Part shown: piece by piece, positions 1 through 7,421 of the stretch | Numbering within the stretch: the stretch's first letter is position 1 | Layout: every line of letters begins with the position of its first letter | DNA from: Gaiellales bacterium | GTDB lineage: Bacteria > Actinomycetota > Thermoleophilia > Gaiellales > JAICJC01 | Reading direction: 5' to 3' | DNA: 45,203 nucleotides | NCBI GenBank assembly: GCA_036273515.1 | Contig: DASUHM010000031.1 | Location: 1 to 45,203, forward strand | Made by a program: the position numbers and the translations under genes | The notes under the pieces: model-generated | Seen by the model: the letters and a program-made list of their open reading frames with translations, nothing else | Database searches by the model: none | What the model was told of the DNA's origin: nothing

Positions 1-352
1 CCTGGGACACCACCGTGAACCAGCGCGACCGCGAGGGGATCCTGGTCGTCTACGCGGGCGGCCGCCGCGGCGCGACGTATCCGGTCTCACGCTCCCACGG
101 CCCGGCACCCGCCCACGTCGCCCGCGAGACGGTGGCGCAGCTGGCGGCGATCCACCCGCACCTCGAGCGCGACTTCACCGGCCGGCGCACCTCGACGCCT
201 GGGTGCACAACCCCTGGTCGCGCGGCTCCTACGCCGCCTTCCCGGTGGGGTCAGTACACGCGTTCCTGAGACCGTCCGGGCCGGGCGGGAGGGCGGCGTG
301 CACTTCGCCGGTGCGCACGGGCGAGCGGGCCGCACGCGAGCTCATCGCCTAG
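1..352 (+). pseudogene. Flavin amine oxidase C-terminal remnant, frameshifted
   Basis: This looks like the 3' end of a flavin-containing monoamine oxidase (FAD-dependent oxidation of amines) whose body lies left of the window. Frame 3 reads WDTT then QRDREGILVVYAGG, a family-typical stretch. The conserved C-terminal pieces that follow are each in another frame: LDAWVHNPWSRGSYAAFPVG in frame 2 from 188, GQYTR in frame 3 from 249, GGVHFAGAH in frame 1 from about 292, and TGERAARELIA-stop in frame 2, ending at 352. The roughly 15 residues normally found between the HFAG and GERAA motifs are missing. At least four frame changes plus a deletion argue for gene decay rather than one sequencing error. 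It runs tail to tail into the histidine kinase gene with a 4-base overlap. Confidence 0.7.
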
Positions 353-1797
353 ACCACGAGCTGCTCGGGATGCGGCTCGGCGACGGCCGAGAGCGGGAAC
401 GAGATGGTGAACGTCGCGCCGCGCCCCGGAGCGCTGCGGATGTCGAAGGTCCCGCCGGCGACGCTCACGCGCTCGCGCATCGACTCGATCCCCAGGTGCA
501 GGCGCATGCGGTCGCGGTCGAGGGCGCTCGCGGGATCGAAGCCGACGCCGTCGTCGGATACCTCGCACACGATCGCGCCCTCGTGCTCGCGCATCGTCAC
601 GGAGACCGACCGCGCCTGCGCGTGCTTGCGCACGTTCGTGATGGCCTCCTGGAGCACCCGGTAGCACAGGTTCTCGAGCGCGCGCGGGTAGCGCCCGACG
701 GTGCTCCTGACCTCGAACCGGAACCCGCCGTTGGCCGCCGCGTCCTCGAGCAGCCCGCGCACCGCCGCCTCCAGGCCGCGCTCGGTCAGCACCTGGGGAC
801 GGAGCTGGAACATCACGTGGCGGGCCCGCTCCGTCGCGGCGTGGATCGTCTGCCGGGCCGAGACGACCGCCGGGAGCGTCCTGGCCGGGTCGCCGTTCGC
901 CATCGCCCGCTCCAGCCGGTCGAGCGCCAGCTGGGCGGCGACCATCACCTGGATCGTGTCGTCGTGGAGATCGCTCGCGAGCTGGGCCTTGGCGTCCTCC
1001 TCGGCCCGCAGCAGGGCGCCGAGGACGTGGCGGCGATGCTCCTCCTGCTCCTCCAGCTCGCGCACGCGCTCGGCCCGCTCGTAGGCGACGCCGATCTGGC
1101 CGCCGATCTGCTCGATGACGTCGAGCAGGGTCTGGTCGATGCCGTCGAGATCGTCGGTGAAGCACTCGACCACGCCGGTGACGACCCCCTCGCGGACGAT
1201 GGGGACGAACACCACGCCGGCGAAGCCGAGGCCCTCGAGCAGCTGCTGGCGGCGGAACCCCGTGCCCGAGATCGGCGTCGCCAGGGCGGTGCCGCGCTCC
1301 CACACGCCGCCCAGCACGCCCTGCCCGCGCTCGAACTCGATGCACTCGGAGTCGACCCGGAATGCCTCCGAGTCCACACCCGGCGCCGACCAGCTGCCGA
1401 CGTAGCGCAGCCGCTGGTCGCGCGGGTCGGACCGCCAGGCGACGGCAAGGCCAAGGCCGAGGGAGTCGCCCAGGGCGCGCAGCATCGCGCGGGTCGTCTC
1501 CTCGAGGGTCGCCGCCGTCGCGAGCGACCGCGCAACCGTCGACTGCATGCGCACGAGCCGCACGGCCCGCGCCCGCTGGTCGTACAGCCGGGCTGCCGTG
1601 GCCGCAGCGATGCCGCCGGCCGTGATGGCCGCGGCGGCCCAGACGGCCGCCTCGATCCAGTAGTAGCGCGTGACGGGGGCGAGGGCGCCGATCACGACGA
1701 TGACGATCGCGGCCAGGGACACTGCAGCCATCCCTACCGCGACCTCGGTCGCGCGCCCGCGCCTGCGTCTGCGGATTGACCCAGTGACAACAGGCAT
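349..1797 (-). CDS. Membrane sensor histidine kinase (GAF, NarL/DegS type)
   Basis: A 482-residue two-component sensor kinase. Visible order: a basic N-terminus, two hydrophobic segments (about residues 18-40 and 48-66), a GAF-like sensor region (about 85-245), a short coiled coil (240-265), the HisKA_3 dimerisation helix with phospho-acceptor His278 in SDLHDDTIQVM, and a HATPase domain (about 365-470) with NVRKHA (N box) and DDGVGFD (G1 box). Length and order fit the NarX/DegS-like class that phosphorylates LuxR-type response regulators. No response regulator is adjacent, so the kinase is an orphan here and its signal is unknown. A TTG one codon upstream (1800) is an alternative start; the ATG is preferred. 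The kinase core resembles that of the gene at 19092-20282, suggesting paralogy. Confidence 0.9.
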   Translation of the reverse strand: MPVVTGSIRRRRRGRATEVAVGMAAVSLAAIVIVVIGALAPVTRYYWIEAAVWAAAAITAGGIAAATAARLYDQRARAVRLVRMQSTVARSLATAATLEETTRAMLRALGDSLGLGLAVAWRSDPRDQRLRYVGSWSAPGVDSEAFRVDSECIEFERGQGVLGGVWERGTALATPISGTGFRRQQLLEGLGFAGVVFVPIVREGVVTGVVECFTDDLDGIDQTLLDVIEQIGGQIGVAYERAERVRELEEQEEHRRHVLGALLRAEEDAKAQLASDLHDDTIQVMVAAQLALDRLERAMANGDPARTLPAVVSARQTIHAATERARHVMFQLRPQVLTERGLEAAVRGLLEDAAANGGFRFEVRSTVGRYPRALENLCYRVLQEAITNVRKHAQARSVSVTMREHEGAIVCEVSDDGVGFDPASALDRDRMRLHLGIESMRERVSVAGGTFDIRSAPGRGATFTISFPLSAVAEPHPEQLVV

Positions 1798-1843
1798 CAA
1801 CCCACCAGGCTATCTGCGCGGTCGAATCCGCGCAACCCGGCCG

Positions 1844-2167
1844 CTAGCGGGGTGTTGCCGCAGGCTCCGCCCGCGCCCAGCCGCGGAGCTCGTCGAGCCC
1901 GGGCCGGAGCTTCTGTCCGCGCTCGGTCAGCGCGTAGTGCGCGCGCGTCGCCGGCTCCCCGGAGCGGCACACCACGCCGGCGGCGACGAGCTCGCGCAGG
2001 CGCTCCGCCAGCAGCCGGTCGGAGAGGCCGGGGATGGCCCGGTGGATCTCGCAGAACCGGGCCGGCCGGGCCGCCAGCACGTCCAGGATCAGGGCCGTCC
2101 AGCGCTTGCCGAGCAGGTCGAACGCGGCGCGCAGGTCGGGGCAGCACTCGAGCGGGCGGTCCTCCAT
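1844..2167 (-). CDS. HxlR-family winged-helix regulator
   Basis: A 107-residue protein of the HxlR (DUF24) family. It shows the usual order: an early cysteine pair (LECCPDL), LGKRWTALILDVLAARPARFCEIHRAIPGLSDRLLAERLRELVAAGVV for the winged helix-turn-helix, then the wing and YALTERGQKL. Members bind short palindromes as dimers and often sense thiol or aldehyde stress through an N-terminal Cys; the residues Cys8/Cys9 are in the right place, but redox sensing is inference. It is transcribed divergently from the DsbA-fold gene at 2279, with a 111-base intergenic region that carries an interlaced palindrome, so control of that neighbour and autoregulation are likely. Confidence 0.88.
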   Translation of the reverse strand: MEDRPLECCPDLRAAFDLLGKRWTALILDVLAARPARFCEIHRAIPGLSDRLLAERLRELVAAGVVCRSGEPATRAHYALTERGQKLRPGLDELRGWARAEPAATPR

Positions 2168-2191
2168 CGCACCAGGATACCGAAGGCAGGC

Positions 2192-2212
2192 TACTTACCG
2201 ACGAAAAGTAAG
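2192..2212. promoter_or_regulatory. Interlaced palindrome, likely HxlR operator
   Basis: Two overlapping inverted repeats share one centre: TACTT-N9-AAGTA (2192-2210) and CTTAC-N9-GTAAG (2194-2212). HxlR/DUF24 proteins typically bind AT-richer TACTT/GTAAG-type dyads, and this site is the only such AT-rich stretch between the divergent regulator and DsbA-fold genes. Binding by the adjacent HxlR protein is inferred. Confidence 0.5.
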
Positions 2213-2278
2213 CACGATGCTAGGCTGCCGCGCAATCGTACGTCGTCGGAAGATTCTGCTTCACACCAGGGGGTTCCA

Positions 2279-3235
2279 ATGCCGGGTCACATCGAAACCA
2301 CGCTCTACACGGATCCCGCCTGCCCCTGGGCGTATTCCGAGATTCCCGCCCTGCGCGTTATCGACTGGCGCTACGGCTCGCAGCTCGACTGGCGGCTCGT
2401 CATGATCGGCCTGACCGAGAGCGCCCAGCAGTACATCGACCGCGGGTACACCACGCTCAACTCGGCCCGCAGCCATGCCGGCTTTCGCCGCTACGGCATG
2501 CCGTTCTCGCCGCGGCCGAAGGCGCGCGTCTCGGCGACCGCCCGGGCCTGCCGTGCGATCGAGGCGAGCCGGCTGATGGAGCGCGGCAGCGAGTGGGCGG
2601 CGCTGCGGGCGCTCCAGCTGCTCCAGTTCACGACGCCGCTCGTGCTGGACGACGACGAGTCCGTCGCCCGGGTCGTCGCCGCGGCCACCGGCCATGACGC
2701 CGACGCCATCCTCTCCGGCCTCGACGCCGCCGAGACGACCGAGGCGTACGAGCGCGACCGGGCCGAGGCCCGCAGCGCCGCCGGCAGCGCCGCCGAGCTG
2801 CAGGGCAAGACCGCCACGACCGACGGCGCCGTGCGCTTCACCGCGTCCTCCGTGACGTTCGCCCGCGACGGCGTGCGCCTCGTGGCCGGCGGGTTCCAGC
2901 CGGTCGAGGCCTACGACGTCCTGATCGCGAACCTCGATCCGGCCCTCGATCGGCGCGAGGCGCCGGACGACCCGGCCGAGCTCCTGGCCGAGTACCCCGA
3001 CGGGCTCACCACCCAGGAGGTGGCCGCACTGCTCGCCCGCAGCAACGATGCGCCCGACCGGGTCGCGGCCGAGACGGCGCTCCTCGAGCTCGTGTTCGAC
3101 GGCCGCGCCGAGCAGATCGCTCTCGGCGACTCGGCGCTCTGGCTGGCCCCCGACCGGGCCGAGCGGTTCCACCGCATCCTCGGAGCCGTCGAGCCCGCGC
3201 GCGTCAACCGAGATCCAATCGGCGTAACCGCATAA
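2279..3235 (+). CDS. DsbA/FrnE-fold protein with C-terminal wHTH-like extension
   Basis: A 318-residue thioredoxin-fold protein of the DsbA/2-hydroxychromene-2-carboxylate isomerase superfamily. The N-terminus ETTLYTDPACPWAY places a single Cys15 where DsbA/FrnE proteins have CxxC, so it is probably not a classical disulfide oxidoreductase; a glutathione-S-transferase-kappa or isomerase-like role is possible. The helical insertion domain spans about 60-190, and a return to the fold with a cis-Pro-like GGFQPVEAYD lies near 213-222. Residues about 245-300 look like an added winged-helix module (GLTTQEVAALLA...GRAEQIALGDSALWLA). The ATG follows an AGGGGG ribosome-binding site in the gap shared with the HxlR gene; an open frame continues upstream but has no better start. 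The substrate is unknown. Confidence 0.75.
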   Translation: MPGHIETTLYTDPACPWAYSEIPALRVIDWRYGSQLDWRLVMIGLTESAQQYIDRGYTTLNSARSHAGFRRYGMPFSPRPKARVSATARACRAIEASRLMERGSEWAALRALQLLQFTTPLVLDDDESVARVVAAATGHDADAILSGLDAAETTEAYERDRAEARSAAGSAAELQGKTATTDGAVRFTASSVTFARDGVRLVAGGFQPVEAYDVLIANLDPALDRREAPDDPAELLAEYPDGLTTQEVAALLARSNDAPDRVAAETALLELVFDGRAEQIALGDSALWLAPDRAERFHRILGAVEPARVNRDPIGVTA

Positions 3236-3289
3236 TCTCATTCGCCCGTCCCCTCGACGACGGCCCTGGACAAGCTGGGAGGGGGCGAG

Positions 3290-3616
3290 CTACAGGCCGC
3301 CGGAGTCGTGCCCGGCGGCCTGTCCCTTCAGCGGGCTACGGAAGTAGTCGCCGACCGCGAACCCCATCGCGACTGCGATCAGCCACAGCCCGACCAGCCC
3401 CAACGTGGGCCAGATCCAATCGACCCACGTGACGGGGTCACACTCTGCGCCCGCCGGACACCTATACGTCTGTGCAGCGTAGGCGATGACCGCCGCGCAG
3501 ACGGCGACGCCGAGGACGACCGCCGCGCCGAACCAGCGGCCGCCGTGACGGCTGCCGAGGGCGCCGACCGCCATGCCGAGGACGAGCTCGCCGGAGCCGA
3601 GGAGAAGCTCTACCAC
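3290..3616 (-). CDS. Small membrane protein downstream of iclR
   Basis: A 108-residue protein that I do not recognise. It starts with GTG overlapping the stop of the IclR gene, which indicates translational coupling. Hydrophobic segments fall at about 10-22, 29-50 and 68-92. Between the second and third is a short Cys-containing loop, YRCPAGAECDPVTW, whose two cysteines could form a disulfide on the outer face. The C-terminus is polar (SPLKGQAAGHDSGGL). The co-operonic position suggests a role linked to the IclR regulon, but nothing in the sequence says what it is. Confidence 0.65.
   Translation of the reverse strand: MVELLLGSGELVLGMAVGALGSRHGGRWFGAAVVLGVAVCAAVIAYAAQTYRCPAGAECDPVTWVDWIWPTLGLVGLWLIAVAMGFAVGDYFRSPLKGQAAGHDSGGL
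3292..3323. terminator. GC-rich hairpin at end of convergent genes
   Basis: Perfect 11-bp arms ACAGGCCGCCG and CGGCGGCCTGT with a 10-base loop lie between the convergent DsbA-fold gene (stop 3235) and the small membrane protein gene, whose last codons they overlap. There is no T-run on either side, so intrinsic termination is only a possibility. Confidence 0.35.
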
Positions 3617-4368
3617 CGGGCCGCGCCGAGCTCGCGCGAGATCGCCCGGGCGGCGTCGCGGACGCTGCCGATCAGCGCCGCCTTCGGCTGGCGGCGCGTG
3701 TAGAGCCGCTCGACCGGGCCGACGATGCCGATGGCGCCGGCGGCCTGGCCCGCGCGGTCGAAGACGGGGCTTGCGATCGAGGCCTCGCCGATGATCGCCT
3801 CCTCGCGCTCGGCCGCCCAGCCCTTCTCGCGCACCTCCTCGAGCATCTTGCGCACCGCCCCCGGCGAGACGACCGTCGCGTGGGTGAGGCGGGCGACCCC
3901 GCCCGCGAGCAGGTCGGCGGCGACGTGCGGGTGGTGGGCCAGGAGCGCCTTGCCGAGCGCGGTCGCGTGCAGCGGCAGGTGCGCGCCCACCTCGGGGATC
4001 TGGAGGCTGTTGTCCATCCGGAAGACGTGGTGGACGACGATGACCCCCTCGCCGTGGAGCGTGCCGACGCGCACGGCCTCGCCGCTGCCGGAGGCCAGCC
4101 GGTCCGACCACGCGATCGAGCGCGCCCGCAGCTCGTTCACGTCGAGGTAGCTGTTCGCGAGCTGGAGCAGCGCGGCGCCAAGCTGGTACTTGCCGGTCTC
4201 GGGGTCCTGCTCGACCAGCCCCTCGGCCTGGAGGGTGCGCAGGAGCCCGTGGGTCGTCCCCTTCGCCAGGCCCAGCCGCTCGGACAGATCCGAGACCCCG
4301 AGGCGGCGCTGCCCGCTGGCCAGGGCGCGGAGGATCGACGACGCTCGCTCGATGGACTGGATTCCCAT
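3610..4368 (-). CDS. IclR-family regulator of glycerol/dihydroxyacetone genes
   Basis: A 252-residue IclR-family transcription factor. The N-terminal winged helix (about 1-65) reads SIERASSILRALA...LGVSDLSERLGLAKGTTHGLLRTLQAEGLV. The C-terminal effector domain (about 80-248) contains the typical LPLHATALGKALLAH and ASIASPVFDRAGQAAGAIGIVGP stretches. It lies back to back with dhaM, next to dihydroxyacetone-kinase and glycerol genes, which resembles GylR of streptomycetes, the IclR-type repressor of glycerol genes. A perfect 9-bp-arm palindrome in the shared promoter and related palindromes at dhaK and glpF support a regulon. The effector (glycerol 3-phosphate or dihydroxyacetone phosphate) is inference. 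Confidence 0.88.
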   Translation of the reverse strand: MGIQSIERASSILRALASGQRRLGVSDLSERLGLAKGTTHGLLRTLQAEGLVEQDPETGKYQLGAALLQLANSYLDVNELRARSIAWSDRLASGSGEAVRVGTLHGEGVIVVHHVFRMDNSLQIPEVGAHLPLHATALGKALLAHHPHVAADLLAGGVARLTHATVVSPGAVRKMLEEVREKGWAAEREEAIIGEASIASPVFDRAGQAAGAIGIVGPVERLYTRRQPKAALIGSVRDAARAISRELGAARW

Positions 4369-4384
4369 TGGCTATGTGCCGCTC

Positions 4385-4413
4385 TTGCCGAACCCGGTTC
4401 GGCAATATAGGAT
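4385..4413 (+). promoter_or_regulatory. dhaM promoter with IclR-type palindrome
   Basis: TTGCCG (4385-4390) and TAGGAT (4408-4413) are separated by 17 bases, a credible housekeeping promoter reading toward dhaM. A perfect inverted repeat, TTGCCGAAC-N3-GTTCGGCAA (4385-4405), covers the -35 and most of the spacer. Its half-site recurs at 8494 and 10328. Bound protein here would block dhaM transcription and could also affect the divergent iclR gene. Confidence 0.6.
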
Positions 4414-4440
4414 CGACCGTTGTATGAGTGGAGACGAGCG

Positions 4441-4830
4441 GTGATCGGGATTGTATTGGTGTCCCACTCCGCGGCGCTTGCAGAGGGGCTTTCCGACCTG
4501 GTCGGACAGGTCAGTGGCCAGGACGTTCGCGTCCGTCCGGCGGGCGGCTCCGGCGACGGGGGGCTGGGCACCGATCCCGACCGGATCGCCGCCGCGATCC
4601 GGGCCGCGGACACCGGCTCGGGCGTCGTGGTGCTCGTCGACATCGGCAGCGCCGTCCTGAGCGTGAAGGCCATCCTGGCCGGCGGTGACGTGGACGGGAT
4701 CGACGTCCGCCTGGCGGACGCGCCGCTCGTCGAGGGCGCCGTGGCCGCCTCGGTGCTGGCGGCGACCGGGGCCGACCTGGCGGCGGTGGTCGCCGCCGCG
4801 GAGGAGGCCCGCGACGTCGCAAAGCTCTGA
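4441..4830 (+). CDS. dhaM: PTS-dependent dihydroxyacetone kinase phosphotransfer subunit DhaM
   Basis: A 129-residue EIIA-mannose-like domain protein. DhaM takes phosphate from HPr on a conserved histidine and passes it to the ADP held by DhaL. The N-terminus IGIVLVSHSAALAEGL puts the expected His at residue 9; LVDIGSAVLSVKA and the ADAPLVEGAV stretch are also family-typical. The length fits a single-domain DhaM. GTG at 4441 is preferred with GGAGA upstream; an in-frame TTG at 4420 adds seven residues that do not fit the family. The HPr gene follows 13 bases after the stop in the +1 frame, and the last sense codon plus stop read CTC TGA (see findings). Confidence 0.9.
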   Translation: MIGIVLVSHSAALAEGLSDLVGQVSGQDVRVRPAGGSGDGGLGTDPDRIAAAIRAADTGSGVVVLVDIGSAVLSVKAILAGGDVDGIDVRLADAPLVEGAVAASVLAATGADLAAVVAAAEEARDVAKL

Positions 4831-4843
4831 GCTTCGCCGCACC

Positions 4844-5086
4844 GTGACGCTGCCCGCCGGCGTGCCGCTGCACGCCCGCCCCGCCGGGAACCTGGTGCGG
4901 TCGGCGGCCGCGCTCGATGCGACCGTCGTGCTGCACGCGAACGGCCGCACCGCGAACGCGAGCAGCATCCTGCAGGTGCTCGCGCTCGGCGCCGAGGGCG
5001 GCGCGGACGTCGAGGTCGTGACCTCGGGCCCGGGAGCGTCAGAGGCGCTCGACGCCATCGCCGGGCTGCTCGAGACCCTCGAGTAG
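4844..5086 (+). CDS. Phosphocarrier HPr
   Basis: An HPr-domain protein of about 80 residues. LHARPAG carries the phospho-accepting His (residue 10 from this start), and NASSILQVLALGAEGG matches the region around the regulatory serine. HPr relays phosphate from enzyme I to DhaM. With the GTG at 4844 the first beta-strand is about four residues shorter than usual. The open frame continues upstream through dhaM's end (as ...SELRRTVTL), so either an unusual upstream start or a frameshift from dhaM would give a better N-terminus. Its last 48 bases overlap the 3' end of the convergent enzyme I gene. Confidence 0.82.
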   Translation: MTLPAGVPLHARPAGNLVRSAAALDATVVLHANGRTANASSILQVLALGAEGGADVEVVTSGPGASEALDAIAGLLETLE

Positions 5087-6763
5087 CGCACCGTCGACCG
5101 TCGCCCGGGCTGCGGCGCCGACCTCGTCCGCCGTGCGGGCGGCGAGCGCGTCGACGAGCGCGGCCTTCGCCCGCTGGGTGGTGAGGTTCCTGACGTAGCG
5201 GCGGGTCTGCGCGATCCGCGCGGGCGACACGCTCAGCTCGTCCACGCCCAGCGCGACCAGGAGCGGCAGCAGTTCGGGGTCGCCGGCGGCCTCGCCGCAG
5301 ACGTCGACCAGGATCCCGGCGGAGTGGGCTGCGGCGATCGTGCGCGCGATCAGGCGCAGCACGGCCGGGTGGTGGGCGACGGCGCGGAACGCGCCCGGGT
5401 GTTGGCGGTCGGCGGCGAGCGCGTACTGGGTGAGGTCGTTCGTGCCGATCGAGAGGAAGTCGCACGCCTCGGCCAGCCGCCGGGCCATCAGCGCGGCCGC
5501 GGGCACCTCGATCATGGCGCCCACCATCGGGTCGGGCGCTCCCGGGGCGACCGCATCGCGGGCCTCGTTCGCGATCGCCCGCACGGCCTCGATCTCGGCC
5601 GGGTCGGTCACCATCGGCACGAGCACCCGCAGCACCGCGTCGCCGCTGACGCGGAAGAGCGCCCGCAGCTGCGGCGCGATGCCGTCGGCGGACGCGAGCG
5701 CGAGCCGGATCCCGCGCGGCCCGAGCGCGCCGCCGGTCGCGTCGGCCAGGAACGGCGGCGTCTTGTCGCCGCCGAAGTCGAGCGTGCGCACCGTGGCGAT
5801 GCGGTGACCGAGCTGGTCGAGCATCGGCCGCAGCGCCGCGACGTGCTCGTCCTCGGCCGGCCACGCCGCCGCCTCGAGGAAGGCGAGCTCGCTGCGCAGG
5901 AGGCCGATCCCCTCGGCCCCCGCCTCGAGGGCCGCCCGCACCTCGGCCTCGGTGCCCGCGTTCGCGAGCAGGCGGATGGTGCGCCCGTCGCCGGTGCGGG
6001 CCGGCTGGCGCCGCTCGCGGCGGTCGCGCTCGGCCCGCTCTGCCACCCGGGCCGCCCGCTCGCGCAGGCGTGTGCTTGTGTCGTCGTCGGGCCGCAGCCA
6101 CACCATGCCCCGGTCGGCGTCGACGCCGATCTCGTCGCCCGCGCCCGCGGCGAGCACTCCGGGGCCGGCGCCGGTCACGAGCGGGATCCCCAGCGACCGG
6201 GCCACGATCGCGGCGTGCGCGGTCGTGCCGCCGCCGGCGAGGACGATCGCCGCCAGGTTGCCGCTCCACGCCGCCACCTCGCCGGGGCCGAGGTCGTCGG
6301 CGATCACGACCACGCCTGCCGGCGGCTCGCTCGAGCGGCCGGTGCTGAGCTCACCCGCGCGGCGGGCGATCGCGTGCAGGTCGGCCGCGCGGGCGGCGAG
6401 CAGCGGGTCGTCGAGATCGGCCAGCGCCTGGGCGTGCGGCTCGATCGCGCGGGCGATGGCCTCGGGCGCGCTCGCGCCGGCGAGCGCCTCGCGCTCGGCC
6501 GCATCGAGCAGCGTCTGGTCCTGGGCCATCAGCTGGTTGGCCTCGACGATCTCGGCATCGCCGCCGTGGCCCTCGCCGCGCAGCGCCTCCGCCAGGTGGC
6601 CGAGCTCGTCGGCGGCGAGCTCGAGCCCGCGCCGGGCCGCGGCCGCCTCGGTGTCCGGTGCCCCCCCGCCGCCGTGGCCGGCGACGTCACCCGATCTGGT
6701 CCAGGCGGGGCCCACCGCGGCACCCGGCGAGGCCGGCGTGCCGCGCACGACCCGGGGGGTCAC
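5039..6763 (-). CDS. ptsI: PTS enzyme I (PEP-protein phosphotransferase)
   Basis: A 574-residue enzyme I, the entry point of the PTS: it autophosphorylates from phosphoenolpyruvate and phosphorylates HPr. It contains an N-terminal segment starting RGTPASPGAAVGPAW, an HPr-binding helical region, the swivelling domain with active-site His in GGGTTAHAAIVARSLGIP (near residue 187), GIGLLRSELAFL, RTLDFGGDKTPPFL, and the PEP-binding barrel with FLSIGTNDLTQYALAADR and DVCGEAAGDP. Length is normal. The GTG start overlaps the dhaL stop by four bases, so it is the third gene of dhaK-dhaL-EI. That placement suggests a dedicated enzyme I for dihydroxyacetone phosphorylation, though it could serve other PTS branches. 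Confidence 0.93.
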   Translation of the reverse strand: MTPRVVRGTPASPGAAVGPAWTRSGDVAGHGGGGAPDTEAAAARRGLELAADELGHLAEALRGEGHGGDAEIVEANQLMAQDQTLLDAAEREALAGASAPEAIARAIEPHAQALADLDDPLLAARAADLHAIARRAGELSTGRSSEPPAGVVVIADDLGPGEVAAWSGNLAAIVLAGGGTTAHAAIVARSLGIPLVTGAGPGVLAAGAGDEIGVDADRGMVWLRPDDDTSTRLRERAARVAERAERDRRERRQPARTGDGRTIRLLANAGTEAEVRAALEAGAEGIGLLRSELAFLEAAAWPAEDEHVAALRPMLDQLGHRIATVRTLDFGGDKTPPFLADATGGALGPRGIRLALASADGIAPQLRALFRVSGDAVLRVLVPMVTDPAEIEAVRAIANEARDAVAPGAPDPMVGAMIEVPAAALMARRLAEACDFLSIGTNDLTQYALAADRQHPGAFRAVAHHPAVLRLIARTIAAAHSAGILVDVCGEAAGDPELLPLLVALGVDELSVSPARIAQTRRYVRNLTTQRAKAALVDALAARTADEVGAAARATVDGALLEGLEQPGDGVERL

Positions 6764-7395
6764 GATTCCTCCGCCACCGTGCGTTCGAGGGCAGCGAGGA
6801 TGAGGGCGGTCGAGGTGGCGCCGGGGTCCTGATGACCGACCGAGCGCTCCCCCAGGTACGAGGCGCGGCCCTTGCGGGCCTGCATCGGGATGGTCGCACG
6901 CATGCCTTCCTCGGCGGCCGCGCGGGCCTCGGCGACCGCTTCGGGCAGCGGCGTGCCGGCGTCGACCCGCTCGCGCAGGGTCGCCACCGCCGGCCCGAGG
7001 GCGTCGACGATGGTCTTGTCGCCCGGCTCCGCCGCGCCCAGCTCGACGATCCCGGTCAGGGCGGCGTCGAGCGCCGAGACGAGGTCGGGCGCCTCGAACG
7101 TCTCGGCGTCGCCGAGGGCACGGCCGGCCCGGCGCATGCCCGAGCCCCACAGCGGGCCGCTGGCGCCGCCGACGGTCGAGACCAGCGTCGAGCCCGCCTG
7201 GATGAGGGCGCGGCCCGGCGTCGTGCCGTCGTCCAGCCCGTCCAGCTTGGCCTCGACGGCGGTGAACCCGCGCGTCATGTTGGCACCGTGATCCGCGTCG
7301 CCGATGGCCGCGTCGAGCTGCGTCAGGTAGTCGCGCTGCTCCGAGATCGACTCGGCGCACGCATGCATCCAGCGGGTCACGGTCTCGGTGTTCAC
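6760..7395 (-). CDS. dhaL: Dihydroxyacetone kinase ADP-binding subunit DhaL
   Basis: A 211-residue DhaL (Dak2) domain. It binds ADP/ATP through magnesium and transfers the phosphate received from DhaM to dihydroxyacetone held on DhaK. Family marks: YLTQLDAAIGDADHGANMTRGF (the Mg-binding aspartates), TVGGASGPLWGSGMRRAG, GDKTIVDALGPAV, and RKGRASYLGERSVGHQDPGATST. The GTG at 7395 is preceded by a GGGAGGG ribosome-binding site and gives the normal DhaL length; the longer open frame to 7467 would overlap dhaK. Co-operonic with dhaK (26-base gap) and enzyme I (4-base overlap). Confidence 0.93.
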   Translation of the reverse strand: MNTETVTRWMHACAESISEQRDYLTQLDAAIGDADHGANMTRGFTAVEAKLDGLDDGTTPGRALIQAGSTLVSTVGGASGPLWGSGMRRAGRALGDAETFEAPDLVSALDAALTGIVELGAAEPGDKTIVDALGPAVATLRERVDAGTPLPEAVAEARAAAEEGMRATIPMQARKGRASYLGERSVGHQDPGATSTALILAALERTVAEES

Positions 7396-7421
7396 GTCGC
7401 CCTCCCTCGAGCCTCGAAGTG

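Noticed and set aside
298-1779. Long plus-strand open frame opposite the first histidine kinase
   Set aside because: It encodes a His/Arg/Asp-rich low-complexity product typical of the antisense frame of GC-rich genes; the minus frame has clear kinase motifs.
5324-6832. 502-codon plus-strand open frame opposite enzyme I
   Set aside because: Composition is that of an antisense shadow, and the minus frame is a full enzyme I.
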